This document shows positions 15,290 to 25,543 of a DNA stretch of 64,000 nt, piece by piece. This stretch comes from CAWDVH01 sp963805705 (GTDB lineage: Bacteria; Actinomycetota; Actinomycetes; Streptosporangiales; Streptosporangiaceae). The translations under genes and the position numbers were made by a program. Every line of letters begins with the position of its first letter. Position 1 is the first letter of the stretch. The notes under the pieces are model-generated. The model worked only from the letters and a program-made list of their open reading frames with translations, ran no database searches and had not been told where the DNA came from. The stretch is from assembly GCA_963805705.1 (NCBI GenBank), contig CAWDVH010000005.1, positions 620,001 to 684,000 of the forward strand, in the 5' to 3' direction.

Positions 15290-16165
15290 CTAGTCCCGCA
15301 CGACATCCCCGGTCAGCGCGGCGATGACCGCCTCGACGGCGTCACCGGGAGGTATCACGGACCCGGCACGGGGCGAGCGGCGGAAGACCTCGGCGGCGGC
15401 CTGGTGAAAGCCGTCGGGGAGCCCGGCCGAGGCCATGCTCGCGGCGATCTCCTCCATCTCGGCCACCCAGCGCCAGCCCTTGGCCGTCGCGGCCTGCGCC
15501 GCGCCGCGGGACCGGTCGGCCAGCGCGGGCTGGGACAGCGCCCACTCCGCCATCAGCGTGTCCTCCACGCCCTCGGCGCGGGCCAGCGCCCGCAGGGTCA
15601 GCAGCAGCGCGGCCGTGCCCTTACTCCACCCGGCGTAGGCCATCTTCACCGCCGAGGCGGCGGTCAGGCCGCCGCCCGTGATCCGGGCATCCAGCGCTGT
15701 CCCCGCGAACAGGGCCCGCGCGACCTCCGCATCCGGACCGGACAGGTACAAGCGCGTGCTGCCGGAGAGCACCGGCGGCGGCCCGATGATCGCGCCGTCG
15801 ACGTAGCGGCCGCCGCCGTCGCAGATCATCCCGGCGATCTCGCGCGCCGTGGCCGGGGCGATCGCATTGGCGTCGATGAAGAGCCCGCCGAAGCCCTGGA
15901 CCGCCCAGGCCATGTCCAGCGCGGCATGCGGCGGGCAGATCGACAGGATGAGATCGGCACGCTCGGCGATCTGTCCGGCCGTGCCCGCGTCGGCCAGCCC
16001 GGCCGCCCGCGCCCGCGCCGCCGTCTGCGCCCCCCGGCCGTCGGATGCCCACAGCACCTCGTGCCCGGCACCGGTCAGGCACTGCCCGACCGCGCCGCCC
16101 ATCTCGCCCGGGTGCAGCAGCCCGATCACGCTCAGCCTCGGCATCTCCATGGCTGAGTTTGTCAC
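15290..16165 (-). CDS. NAD(P)-binding 6-phosphogluconate/3-hydroxyisobutyrate dehydrogenase-like protein (DUF1932 C-domain)
   Basis: N-terminal Rossmann fold (RLSVIGLLHPGEMGGAVGQC, a GxxxxGxMG-type nucleotide loop) with the beta-HAD family blocks ADLILSICPPHAAL and FIDANAIAPATAREIAG. The C-terminal half (TAASAVKMAYAGWSKGTAAL onwards) matches the DUF1932 helical domain. The substrate is unknown. Start is either GTG 16165 (annotated) or ATG 16150; neither has a clear SD. The region 15214-15289 between this gene and the cyclase is a run of imperfect GGCCCCGTTC repeats. Confidence 0.82.
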   Translation of the reverse strand: MTNSAMEMPRLSVIGLLHPGEMGGAVGQCLTGAGHEVLWASDGRGAQTAARARAAGLADAGTAGQIAERADLILSICPPHAALDMAWAVQGFGGLFIDANAIAPATAREIAGMICDGGGRYVDGAIIGPPPVLSGSTRLYLSGPDAEVARALFAGTALDARITGGGLTAASAVKMAYAGWSKGTAALLLTLRALARAEGVEDTLMAEWALSQPALADRSRGAAQAATAKGWRWVAEMEEIAASMASAGLPDGFHQAAAEVFRRSPRAGSVIPPGDAVEAVIAALTGDVVRD

Positions 16166-16283
16166 GGACGGTGGTTACCGCCCCATGGCGGAGCCGGGTC
16201 AGCCGCCGGCTGCCTCGCGAACGAGCCCGCGGGCGCCTCGCCGGCCATCTCGCCGGCCTGCCGCCGGTCAGCCGCCGGCGCAG

Positions 16284-16784
16284 TCAGACGACGGTGCTGC
16301 GGCGCTCGATGAGGACGACGTCGCGCCAGCGACCGTGGTGCTGGCCGATCCGTTCCCTGATTCCGACGACGCGGAAGCCCGCGGCGGCGTGGAGTGCCGC
16401 GCTGGCGGTGTTCTCGGGGAAGATCCCCGATTCGATGGTCCAGATCCCCGCCGCCTCGGTGGAGGCGATCAGGGCGTCGAGCAGCAGGCGGCCGACCCCC
16501 CGGCCGCGCGCCGCGGGATCGACGTAGACGGAGTGCTCGACGACTCCGGCGTACACACAGCGGCCGGACACCGCCGACACCGCGACCCAGCCGAGGACGG
16601 CATCCGCGCTGACCGCGACGTAGGAATGGCCAGGCAGCCTGGCCGCCTCGAACTGCGCCCAGGCCGGGGCGCGGGTCTCGAAGGTGGCGTTACCCTCATC
16701 GATGCCCGCCTGGTAGATCCTGAGCACGGCGGCGCGGTGCCCGGCCGTCATGGGCTCGACCCGGCAGGCCGCGGGCGCGGTCAT
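16284..16784 (-). CDS. GNAT N-acetyltransferase, phosphinothricin/methionine-sulfoximine acetyltransferase type
   Basis: Acetyl-CoA-dependent N-acetyltransferase of 166 residues. Motif A is VDPAARGRGVGRLLLDALI (Q/RxxGxG/A loop) and the PAT-subfamily C-terminal pattern is strong: IWTIESGIFPENTASAALH, AGFRVVGIRERIGQHHGRWRDV, LIERRS. Family members detoxify glufosinate-like compounds or methionine sulfoximine; the actual substrate here is not proven. Divergent from ppdK across a 305-bp gap. Confidence 0.85.
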   Translation of the reverse strand: MTAPAACRVEPMTAGHRAAVLRIYQAGIDEGNATFETRAPAWAQFEAARLPGHSYVAVSADAVLGWVAVSAVSGRCVYAGVVEHSVYVDPAARGRGVGRLLLDALIASTEAAGIWTIESGIFPENTASAALHAAAGFRVVGIRERIGQHHGRWRDVVLIERRSTVV

Positions 16785-17089
16785 GGCGACGGGCAGCCGA
16801 TGAGCGTGCCGAGACTGGTCACTATCAAGGGCTTCAACATGTACCTATATTGACCGAGCCCGGATGCTGCTCCCGGTGGCTGCCCGGCCATCACCGGTCG
16901 CCCGCACCCCCGGCATTTGGCACTACGTCAGGTGACAGGGTCCCCGGCAGCCCGTAACCCTCGATAGAGTCCGGAGAGAGGGGCCGCGAGGCCGCCACAC
17001 ACGAAAGGCCGCAGAGGCCGCCGATTACATAGCCGCCCAGCGCCCGGGCCATCGTGCCGGGCCGCGCGGCATCGCGAGGAGTGCGTGCA
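16785..17089. other. Non-coding region between divergent GNAT and ppdK genes
   Basis: Contains no convincing gene. An A/T-richer patch (about 16828-16852, including CCTATATTGACC) and TAGAGT at about 16963-16968 could be promoter elements for either gene. The ppdK ribosome-binding site (GAGGA, 17076-17080) is at its right edge. Confidence 0.4.
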
Positions 17090-19773
<2,684 letters not shown>

Positions 19774-19777
<4 letters not shown>

Positions 19778-21081
19778 CCGCCGGCTCTGACGGCCACGCG
19801 GCATCGGTCCCTGACGGCGGGCGGGCCGCGAGCCGGGCGCCATCCGGCTACGACGGCCAGCCGTCGCCCGGTTACGACGGCCACGACACGGCCCGGCGCT
19901 CAGCCGAGCCGCCCAAGAGCGCGCGCAACAGCGGGCGCGGTCCCTTCGAGCGGGACCGCGCCCGAGTGCTGCACAGCGCGGCCCTGCGCCGGCTGGCGGC
20001 CAAGACGCAGGTGGTCGAGGTGGGCTCGGGTGACTTCCCGCGCACGAGGCTGACCCATTCGCTGGAGTGCGCTCAGATCGGCCGGGAGCTCGGGGCGGCC
20101 CTGGGCTGTGATCCCGACCTCGTCGATGCGGCGTGCCTGGCTCATGATCTGGGACATCCTCCGTTTGGCCATAATGGCGAGTCCGCCCTGGCCGAGCTGG
20201 CCGCGGGCTGCGGGGGATTTGAGGGGAACGCCCAGAGCCTGCGGCTGCTCACCGTCCTGGAGGCGAAGGTGCCGGGCTCCGGCCTGAATCTGACCAGGGC
20301 GACTCTCGATGCCACCCTGAAGTACCCGTGGCTGGCGCCCGCCGCGGGGGGCAAGTACGGTGCCTACGCCGAGGACGCCGAGGTATTCGGCTGGATCCGC
20401 GACGGCGCCCCGCCCGGCCGGGCCTGCCTGGAGGCCCAGGCCATGGACTGGGCCGATGACGTGGCCTACTCGGTGCACGACCTGGAGGACGGGCTGCACG
20501 CGGGCCTGGTCACCCTGGACCAGCTCCGTGATCCGGCCGAGCAGCAGACCGTGGCGCGCCTGACCGAGGCGCAGTACTGCGTACCCGGCTCGGTCACCAC
20601 CGCCGAGTTGGGGGCGACATTCGCCGATCTGCTGGAGCTGGACTGGTGGCCGCGGCGCTTCGACGGCGGTCCTGACTCCGCGGCCGCGGTGAAGAACCTG
20701 ACCAGCGAGCTGATCGGCCGGTTCTGCGGCGCGGCGCAGGCCTCGACGCGCCCGGCCGGGCGTCCCCCGCTGTCCAGGTACGCCGCCGACCTTGTGGTGC
20801 CCCGGCGGCAGCGGCTCGAATGCGCGCTGCTCAAGGGGGTCACCGCGCACTACGTGATGAGCCGGGCGGGCGCGGCGGCGGTGCAGGCCAGGGAGCGGGA
20901 GCTGATCGCCGAGCTCGCCGTCGCGCTGCGGGCGGGCGCGCCTGACGCGCTGGACCCGATGTTCCGGCCCGCCTATCGCGCGGCCGGATCTGACGCTGCC
21001 CGGCTGCGCGTCATCGTCGATCAGATATCGTCACTCACGGATACTTCAGCTATCGCCTGGCATAGCCGTCTGTGTCAGTGA
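19774..21081 (+). CDS. dgt: Deoxyguanosinetriphosphate triphosphohydrolase-like HD protein
   Basis: HD-domain dNTPase that hydrolyses dGTP to deoxyguanosine and triphosphate. Metal ligands are visible: RTRLTHSLECAQIGRELG (His), CLAHDLGHPPFGHNGE (HD and flanking His) and MDWADDVAYSVHDLEDGL (Asp). The first ~50 residues are low-complexity with a repeated GYDGQ/GYDGH element and are not part of the fold. GTG start overlaps the ppdK stop. In actinomycetes dgt commonly precedes dnaG, as it does here after a few inserted genes. Confidence 0.93.
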
Positions 21082-21195
21082 CCCTGGCTAGGCCACCGCA
21101 GTGCGGTCCGCCGCGGATTGTCGGCTCGAGCCGAACCTATGCAGCCCCGCGTCCGTCATCGTCATGAGGCAGTTCGCCGCTGGAAGGAGCACTCG

Positions 21196-22422
21196 ATGCC
21201 CAAACCACCCGCCTACGTGATCGTGGGAGCAAGCCTGGCCGGGGCCAAAGCCGCGCAGACCCTGCGCGAAGAGGGATTCACCGGCTCCGTCGTGCTGATC
21301 GGAACCGAGGAGGAACGGCCTTACGAGCGGCCCCCGCTGTCCAAGGGCTACCTGCTCGGCAAGGACGGCCGGGACTCGATCTTCGTGCACGAGGAGGGCT
21401 GGTACGCCGAGCACGATGTCGAGCTGCGGCTCGGGACCACCGCCACCGCGATCGACCGGGCTGCGCGGCAGGTCACGCTGGCGGGCGGCGAGACGATCGG
21501 CTACGACAGGCTGCTGATCACCACCGGCGCCTCGCCGCGCCGGATCCGGGTACCGGGCGCCGATCTTGACGGGGTGCTGTACCTGCGCTCGGTGGGGGAC
21601 TCCGAGCGGCTGGGCGCCGCGTTCAGGTCCGGGGGGCGGGTCGTGATGGCCGGCTCCGGCTGGATCGGGCTGGAGACCGCCGCAGCCGCACGCGAGTCCG
21701 GCTGCGAGGTGACCATCGTGGATCCTGAGCGCAGCGCGCTGCACCGCTCGGTCGGGCCCGAGCTGGGCGAGGTGTTCGCTGACCTGCATCGCAGCCATGG
21801 CGTGACGTTCCGGTTCGGAGAGGGCGTCAGCGAGCTGCGCGGCTCAGGCGGCAAGGTCACTGCCGTAGTCACCTCGACCGGGACCGAGATTCCCGCGGAC
21901 CTGGTCGTGGTCGGCATTGGCGCGGTGCCGAATTCGGGGCTCGCCGCCGAAGCCGACCTGGAGGTGGACAACGGGATCGTGGTCGATGAGGCGCTGCGCA
22001 GCTCGGACCCCGACATCTTCGCCGCGGGCGACGTCGCAAATGCCTTCAACCCGCTGCTCGGCCAGCGTATCCGGGTCGAGCACTGGGCCAACGCGCTGGC
22101 GTCCGGCCCGGTCGCGGCCCGCTCGATGCTGGGGCAGAAGGTCTCGCACGACTACGTCCCGTACTTCTTCAGTGATCAGTACGACCTCGGCATGGAGGCG
22201 GCCGGGCTGCCGGAGCCCGGCCGCTACGACCAGGTCGTCTGCCGGGGCGACAAGGAGTCACTGGAGTTCGTCGCGTTCTGGCTGTCCGACGGGGCCGTCG
22301 TGGCCGGCATGAACGTCAACGTCTGGGACGTGAACGACGACATCCAGGCGCTGATCCGGTCCGGCACCCCGGTCGACTCCACCCGTCTCACCGACCCCGA
22401 CGTCCCCCTGACCGACCTCTGA
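21196..22422 (+). CDS. FAD/NAD(P)-dependent ferredoxin reductase
   Basis: A 408-residue pyridine-nucleotide-disulphide-family reductase of the rubredoxin/ferredoxin reductase group that supplies electrons to Rieske or P450 systems. FAD loop GASLAGAKAAQTLREEG at the N-terminus, RPYERPPLSKGYLLG, ATG-like ITTGASPRRI, NAD loop MAGSGWIGLETAAAA (about 152), FAD-binding IFAAGDVANAFNP, EHWANALASGPVAARSM, and a Reductase_C domain (YFFSDQYDLGMEAAGL). ATG 21196 has GGAAGGA upstream. No ferredoxin or P450 is adjacent, so the partner is unknown. Confidence 0.92.
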   Translation: MPKPPAYVIVGASLAGAKAAQTLREEGFTGSVVLIGTEEERPYERPPLSKGYLLGKDGRDSIFVHEEGWYAEHDVELRLGTTATAIDRAARQVTLAGGETIGYDRLLITTGASPRRIRVPGADLDGVLYLRSVGDSERLGAAFRSGGRVVMAGSGWIGLETAAAARESGCEVTIVDPERSALHRSVGPELGEVFADLHRSHGVTFRFGEGVSELRGSGGKVTAVVTSTGTEIPADLVVVGIGAVPNSGLAAEADLEVDNGIVVDEALRSSDPDIFAAGDVANAFNPLLGQRIRVEHWANALASGPVAARSMLGQKVSHDYVPYFFSDQYDLGMEAAGLPEPGRYDQVVCRGDKESLEFVAFWLSDGAVVAGMNVNVWDVNDDIQALIRSGTPVDSTRLTDPDVPLTDL

Positions 22423-22547
22423 CCGGGCTCGCTGCCGCCCCCGGCCCTCCGGCCCCTCCAGCCCCCCGGCCCCCAGCCGCCCAGCCCGCCCCGCCGGGCC
22501 CCGACCCCGCTCCGCCGCCCAGCCCAGCGCCAGCCCTAGCCCACCAG

Positions 22548-22599
22548 GATTAACGGGGGCGTCTTTCAGCTCATGCGACTGAAAGACGCCCCCGTTATT
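22548..22599 (+). terminator. Conserved 52-nt hairpin element, copy 1
   Basis: A perfect 19-bp stem (22551-22569 with 22579-22597) and 9-nt loop CTCATGCGA, ending in TTATTT. It lies 3' of the + strand reductase gene and its right arm overlaps the stop of the convergent nuclease-like gene, so it can terminate both. About 44 of its 52 bases match the reverse complement of 63357-63408, including 8 of 9 loop bases. The gap 22423-22547 before it is C-rich low-complexity DNA without genes. Confidence 0.85.
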
Positions 22600-23578
22600 T
22601 CCTCAGCGCCATGCAGCACGGGCCGCAGCAGGACGGCGACCCGGTCCAGCCTCGTTGCCGGAGCACGGCGATGATGTCGGCTGCCACCGCGCATGGCCGG
22701 CGCGTGACGTCGGCCCAGCTGTAGCGCAGCGTGATGATTCCTGACCGGGCGCTGAAGTTGTCCCTGTGAATGTCCCGCCAGCGATCCTCGACCAGGTGCG
22801 TTGCCTGGCCGTCCAGTTCCACGGCCACGCCGAAGGCCTCGTAGAGGTTGTCCGCGTACTGCGACCGCCTTTCCCTCGTCATCCTGGCCTGCCGTGTCGC
22901 CAGCGGCAGGCCATGCGCCCGCTCGACGTCTCTGACGTAACGGAATTCCAGGTTCGAGTGCACGCCGTCGGGGATGATCCCGAGTGCACCGAGAATCTCG
23001 TCGCGCCAGCGCAGCCTTCCCCTTCTGGCCGCGGCACCATGGAGCATCTCGGCCGTGACGAGCCTGCGACCACAGGCAGCGCTCAGCCAGAACAGGGCAC
23101 TGTCGAAGCTCGCAGCGATCTGGGTCAGATCGAGTACCGTCTCCTCGATCCGGGTTCGCGGCGGAGTCCGGGCCGGGTGCCGGATGATCTCGATCCGGTC
23201 GGTGCGATGGAACACGATGGGCGGCGCTGACTCGTGCCGCTCCCTGACGGACATCCGTACATGGCGGTCGTGGCCGACGGTGATATGAATGGCCTGGACT
23301 GGCTGCTCGGTCAGCCCGTCTAGCCTGGCCGATGTGTAGTGGCTCAGAACTGCCCCGTCCCCGGCGCGCAGGACGGCGCCCCACTCCAGGCAGTCCCTGG
23401 GCGGGTCGCCGGTGTAAGCCGCGTAGACGCCGCGGTAGAGCGGCTGCCACCGGCCATGCCGCAGCATGGAATCAATGATCGCTGGACTCAGGCCCACCTC
23501 AGGCGCCTGCCAGCGCGCGATCGCTCCGCGCTGGAAGTCCAGCAGCCGGACGCAGTCATCGGGCAGGTGAGCGGGCAT
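22595..23578 (-). CDS. AbiEi-like / DUF559 PD-(D/E)XK nuclease-fold protein
   Basis: A 327-residue protein of a type common in actinomycetes. The N-terminal region (about 20-100) resembles the AbiEi-type winged-helix antitoxin domain (RHGRWQPLYRGVYAAYTG, GAVLSHYTSARLDGL). The middle has the VxHRTDRIE and RIEETVLDLT blocks. The C-terminal DUF559/Vsr-like domain has NLEFRYVRDVERAHGLP, GVAVELDGQATHLVEDRWRD and RDNFSARSGIITLRYSWADV, containing candidate catalytic Glu/Asp residues. No AbiEii toxin partner is next to it, so a toxin-antitoxin role is not supported. Start ATG 23578; the 57 codons open upstream look non-coding. Confidence 0.72.
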   Translation of the reverse strand: MPAHLPDDCVRLLDFQRGAIARWQAPEVGLSPAIIDSMLRHGRWQPLYRGVYAAYTGDPPRDCLEWGAVLRAGDGAVLSHYTSARLDGLTEQPVQAIHITVGHDRHVRMSVRERHESAPPIVFHRTDRIEIIRHPARTPPRTRIEETVLDLTQIAASFDSALFWLSAACGRRLVTAEMLHGAAARRGRLRWRDEILGALGIIPDGVHSNLEFRYVRDVERAHGLPLATRQARMTRERRSQYADNLYEAFGVAVELDGQATHLVEDRWRDIHRDNFSARSGIITLRYSWADVTRRPCAVAADIIAVLRQRGWTGSPSCCGPCCMALRK

Positions 23579-23824
23579 GCCATCGAGCCTGGCTGGCCCC
23601 GCGCCAAACCGGCGGGGGCGCCCGGCATGCTGTGGACGGCGGCCGCCCCCGCGCCCGCGGATGTGGACAAGCGGGAGAAAGCGTCGGTGCCTCGGCGTAT
23701 GCCGCCTCCCCACGGCATCCTGCAGCGAGCACCCCGCCGGGGCCGTCATGGCCGGGAAAAGACTCGCTCATCCTTCAACCCGGCGTACCGGAAACTGGCC
23801 TCCTCGCGTGAGAGGGTGTCACGC

Positions 23825-24682
23825 ATGGGAAAAGGGGCTGTCGATTTCGTTCCGTGGGGGCTTGAGGCCACCTGGCCGTCACGGCGCTGGCTTGAACTGG
23901 TTGACGGCCGGCGCGACGGGCCGCCGAAGGGCGTGTGGCTGGGCCACGCCAGCGAGTCGGCGATGGTGCTCGTCTGCACCTACCCACGGGCACGCTTCGA
24001 CGCGGAGATGCCCGGCACCGGAGCCGACCATGTCCGCGAGCTGGCGTTTGAGGCCACCTTCGCGCTGATCAATTTTGCCCTGCACCAGGTCAAGGTGCCA
24101 GGGCGGCGGCCCGAGGGCCTGGTCGGCTCTCTGGTCAGTTACGCCAGCCTTCAGGCCGACCGCTACCAGGACTGGGGCACCACGCACTGGGGCATCGGGC
24201 AGGCCGTGGAACCAGGGCACAGCGGGCAGCCGGGACGCGCCAGGCAGCCGGGACGCGGCGGGCGGCCAGGACGCGGCGGGCAGTCTGCGCAGGCCTGGCA
24301 GCACGCCCGGGCCTGGCAGGACGCGCGCACCGCCAGGCCCGGTCGCGCCTGGCCCGATGCGGGCAGCGCGAGCGGCCTGGCTGCGCAACCCGCCGGCGGC
24401 CCGGGGACCGACATCGGCCCGGGGACCGAGGGCGCGGTCGCCAGGACGATCACGCTGGGGGGATGGCGGTCCGGCTTCAGCCTCGCCGACAGTGATGCCT
24501 ACATTGTCGTGCACGCCTGCGGCGTCAGCCTCGATCATCTGCTGCTGACTCCGGTCACTGACCCGGCCAGCTACGGGCTGACGGCCGATCCGCCGTTGCT
24601 CGGCGACATGCACTGGGAGCTGTGGCCGAACCGCCAGGAACTCGGTTACCACGACCTTGAGCTACTGGTGGGGGCCCGCTAG
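23825..24682 (+). CDS. Hypothetical protein with Gly/Arg/Gln-rich insertion
   Basis: I do not recognise a family with confidence. The 285-residue product opens GKGAVDFVPWGLEATWPSRR and closes GDMHWELWPNRQELGYHDLE. These two conserved-looking parts, which include ELAFEATFALINFALHQVKV and SFSLAD-type SGFSLADSDAYIVVHACG, are split by about 70 residues of low-complexity sequence (QPGRARQPGRGGRPGRGGQ...QAWQHARAWQDARTARPG) encoded by imperfect repeats around 24219-24340. No signal peptide or membrane helix. ATG 23825 follows GAGAGGGTG. It converges on a HAD gene 46 bp away. Confidence 0.6.
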   Translation: MGKGAVDFVPWGLEATWPSRRWLELVDGRRDGPPKGVWLGHASESAMVLVCTYPRARFDAEMPGTGADHVRELAFEATFALINFALHQVKVPGRRPEGLVGSLVSYASLQADRYQDWGTTHWGIGQAVEPGHSGQPGRARQPGRGGRPGRGGQSAQAWQHARAWQDARTARPGRAWPDAGSASGLAAQPAGGPGTDIGPGTEGAVARTITLGGWRSGFSLADSDAYIVVHACGVSLDHLLLTPVTDPASYGLTADPPLLGDMHWELWPNRQELGYHDLELLVGAR

Positions 24683-24728
24683 CGCATCGCGCGCCCCGCC
24701 CGCCCGCTGGCCAGGGCGCCCGGCGTCG

Positions 24729-25427
24729 CTACGGCGGCCCGGCCAGGAGGGCGGCTAGGACCTGCCGCGTGCTGGTGAGGTCAGCCAGGACAGCATGCGC
24801 TCCGGCGGCGGCCAGGTCGGCGGCGGAATAGCTGCCGGTAGCGACGCCGACCGCCCTGGCCCCGGTGACTAGCGCCGCCTCGATATCGAGCGGTGTGTCC
24901 CCAACCAGGACGGTGGCCTCGCCCTCGTAGTCGCCTCCGTAGGCGAGCGCCGCCCGGCCCCTGGCCAGGGGAACCAGCTCGGCCCGGATCTCGCTGGCGT
25001 CGCCGTAGGCGCCGACGGCCAGGTCGAGATGCTCGGTCAGTCCCAGCGGGCCAAGCTTCACCTCGGCCAGGGCACGGATGTTGCCGGTCAGCAGCGACTG
25101 CACCACCTGCCTGCCCGCCAGCGCGGCCAGCGCCGCGGCGGCGCCCGGCAGCGCGCGGGCCCGTTCGCGCACCAGGCCGGCCAGCTCCGGGGCGTGCGCC
25201 GCCAGGGCCGCCTCGAAGGCACGTACCCGCTGGCGCGGCTCGGACACCCCGGCCAGGGTCAGCACCTCCAGCGCGATGGCGCGGTCGGTACGCCCGGCCA
25301 TGGATCCCGGCCGCGGCAGCTCTCCGCCGAACATCTCGGTGAACGCGAGCTGGTAAAGGTGACGGCCGACCCCGTTAGTGTCGGCCAGCGTGTGGTCAAC
25401 GTCCCAGAGCACGAGAAGGCCGGTCAC
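24729..25427 (-). CDS. HAD-superfamily hydrolase (phosphoglycolate phosphatase-like)
   Basis: A 232-residue HAD phosphatase. Motif I is LLVLWDVDHTLADT (DxDxT nucleophile), motif II is SLLTGN, motif III is the basic residue in LAEVKLGPL, and motif IV is VLVGDTPLDIEAALVTGARAVGVATG. The cap domain has the helical AGRTDRAIALEVLTLAG type of the Gph/PGPase subgroup. The substrate is unassigned. GTG start 25427; the gene is divergent from dnaG, 116 bp away. Confidence 0.86.
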   Translation of the reverse strand: MTGLLVLWDVDHTLADTNGVGRHLYQLAFTEMFGGELPRPGSMAGRTDRAIALEVLTLAGVSEPRQRVRAFEAALAAHAPELAGLVRERARALPGAAAALAALAGRQVVQSLLTGNIRALAEVKLGPLGLTEHLDLAVGAYGDASEIRAELVPLARGRAALAYGGDYEGEATVLVGDTPLDIEAALVTGARAVGVATGSYSAADLAAAGAHAVLADLTSTRQVLAALLAGPP

Positions 25428-25543
25428 GCCCGGAGGCTACCAGCCCCCGATTGCCTGCCCTCGCACTCGCCAGGACCCGGCGCGATGTCGGCAGCCAGGA
25501 CTAGACTCGCCGCGAGGCAGGCGGGTACGAGCGGAGGGCGGAC

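Noticed and set aside
22595..23578. Type IV toxin-antitoxin system (AbiEi/AbiEii)
   Set aside because: Only the AbiEi-like N-domain is seen, fused to a DUF559-like domain; no AbiEii nucleotidyltransferase toxin gene lies next to it.
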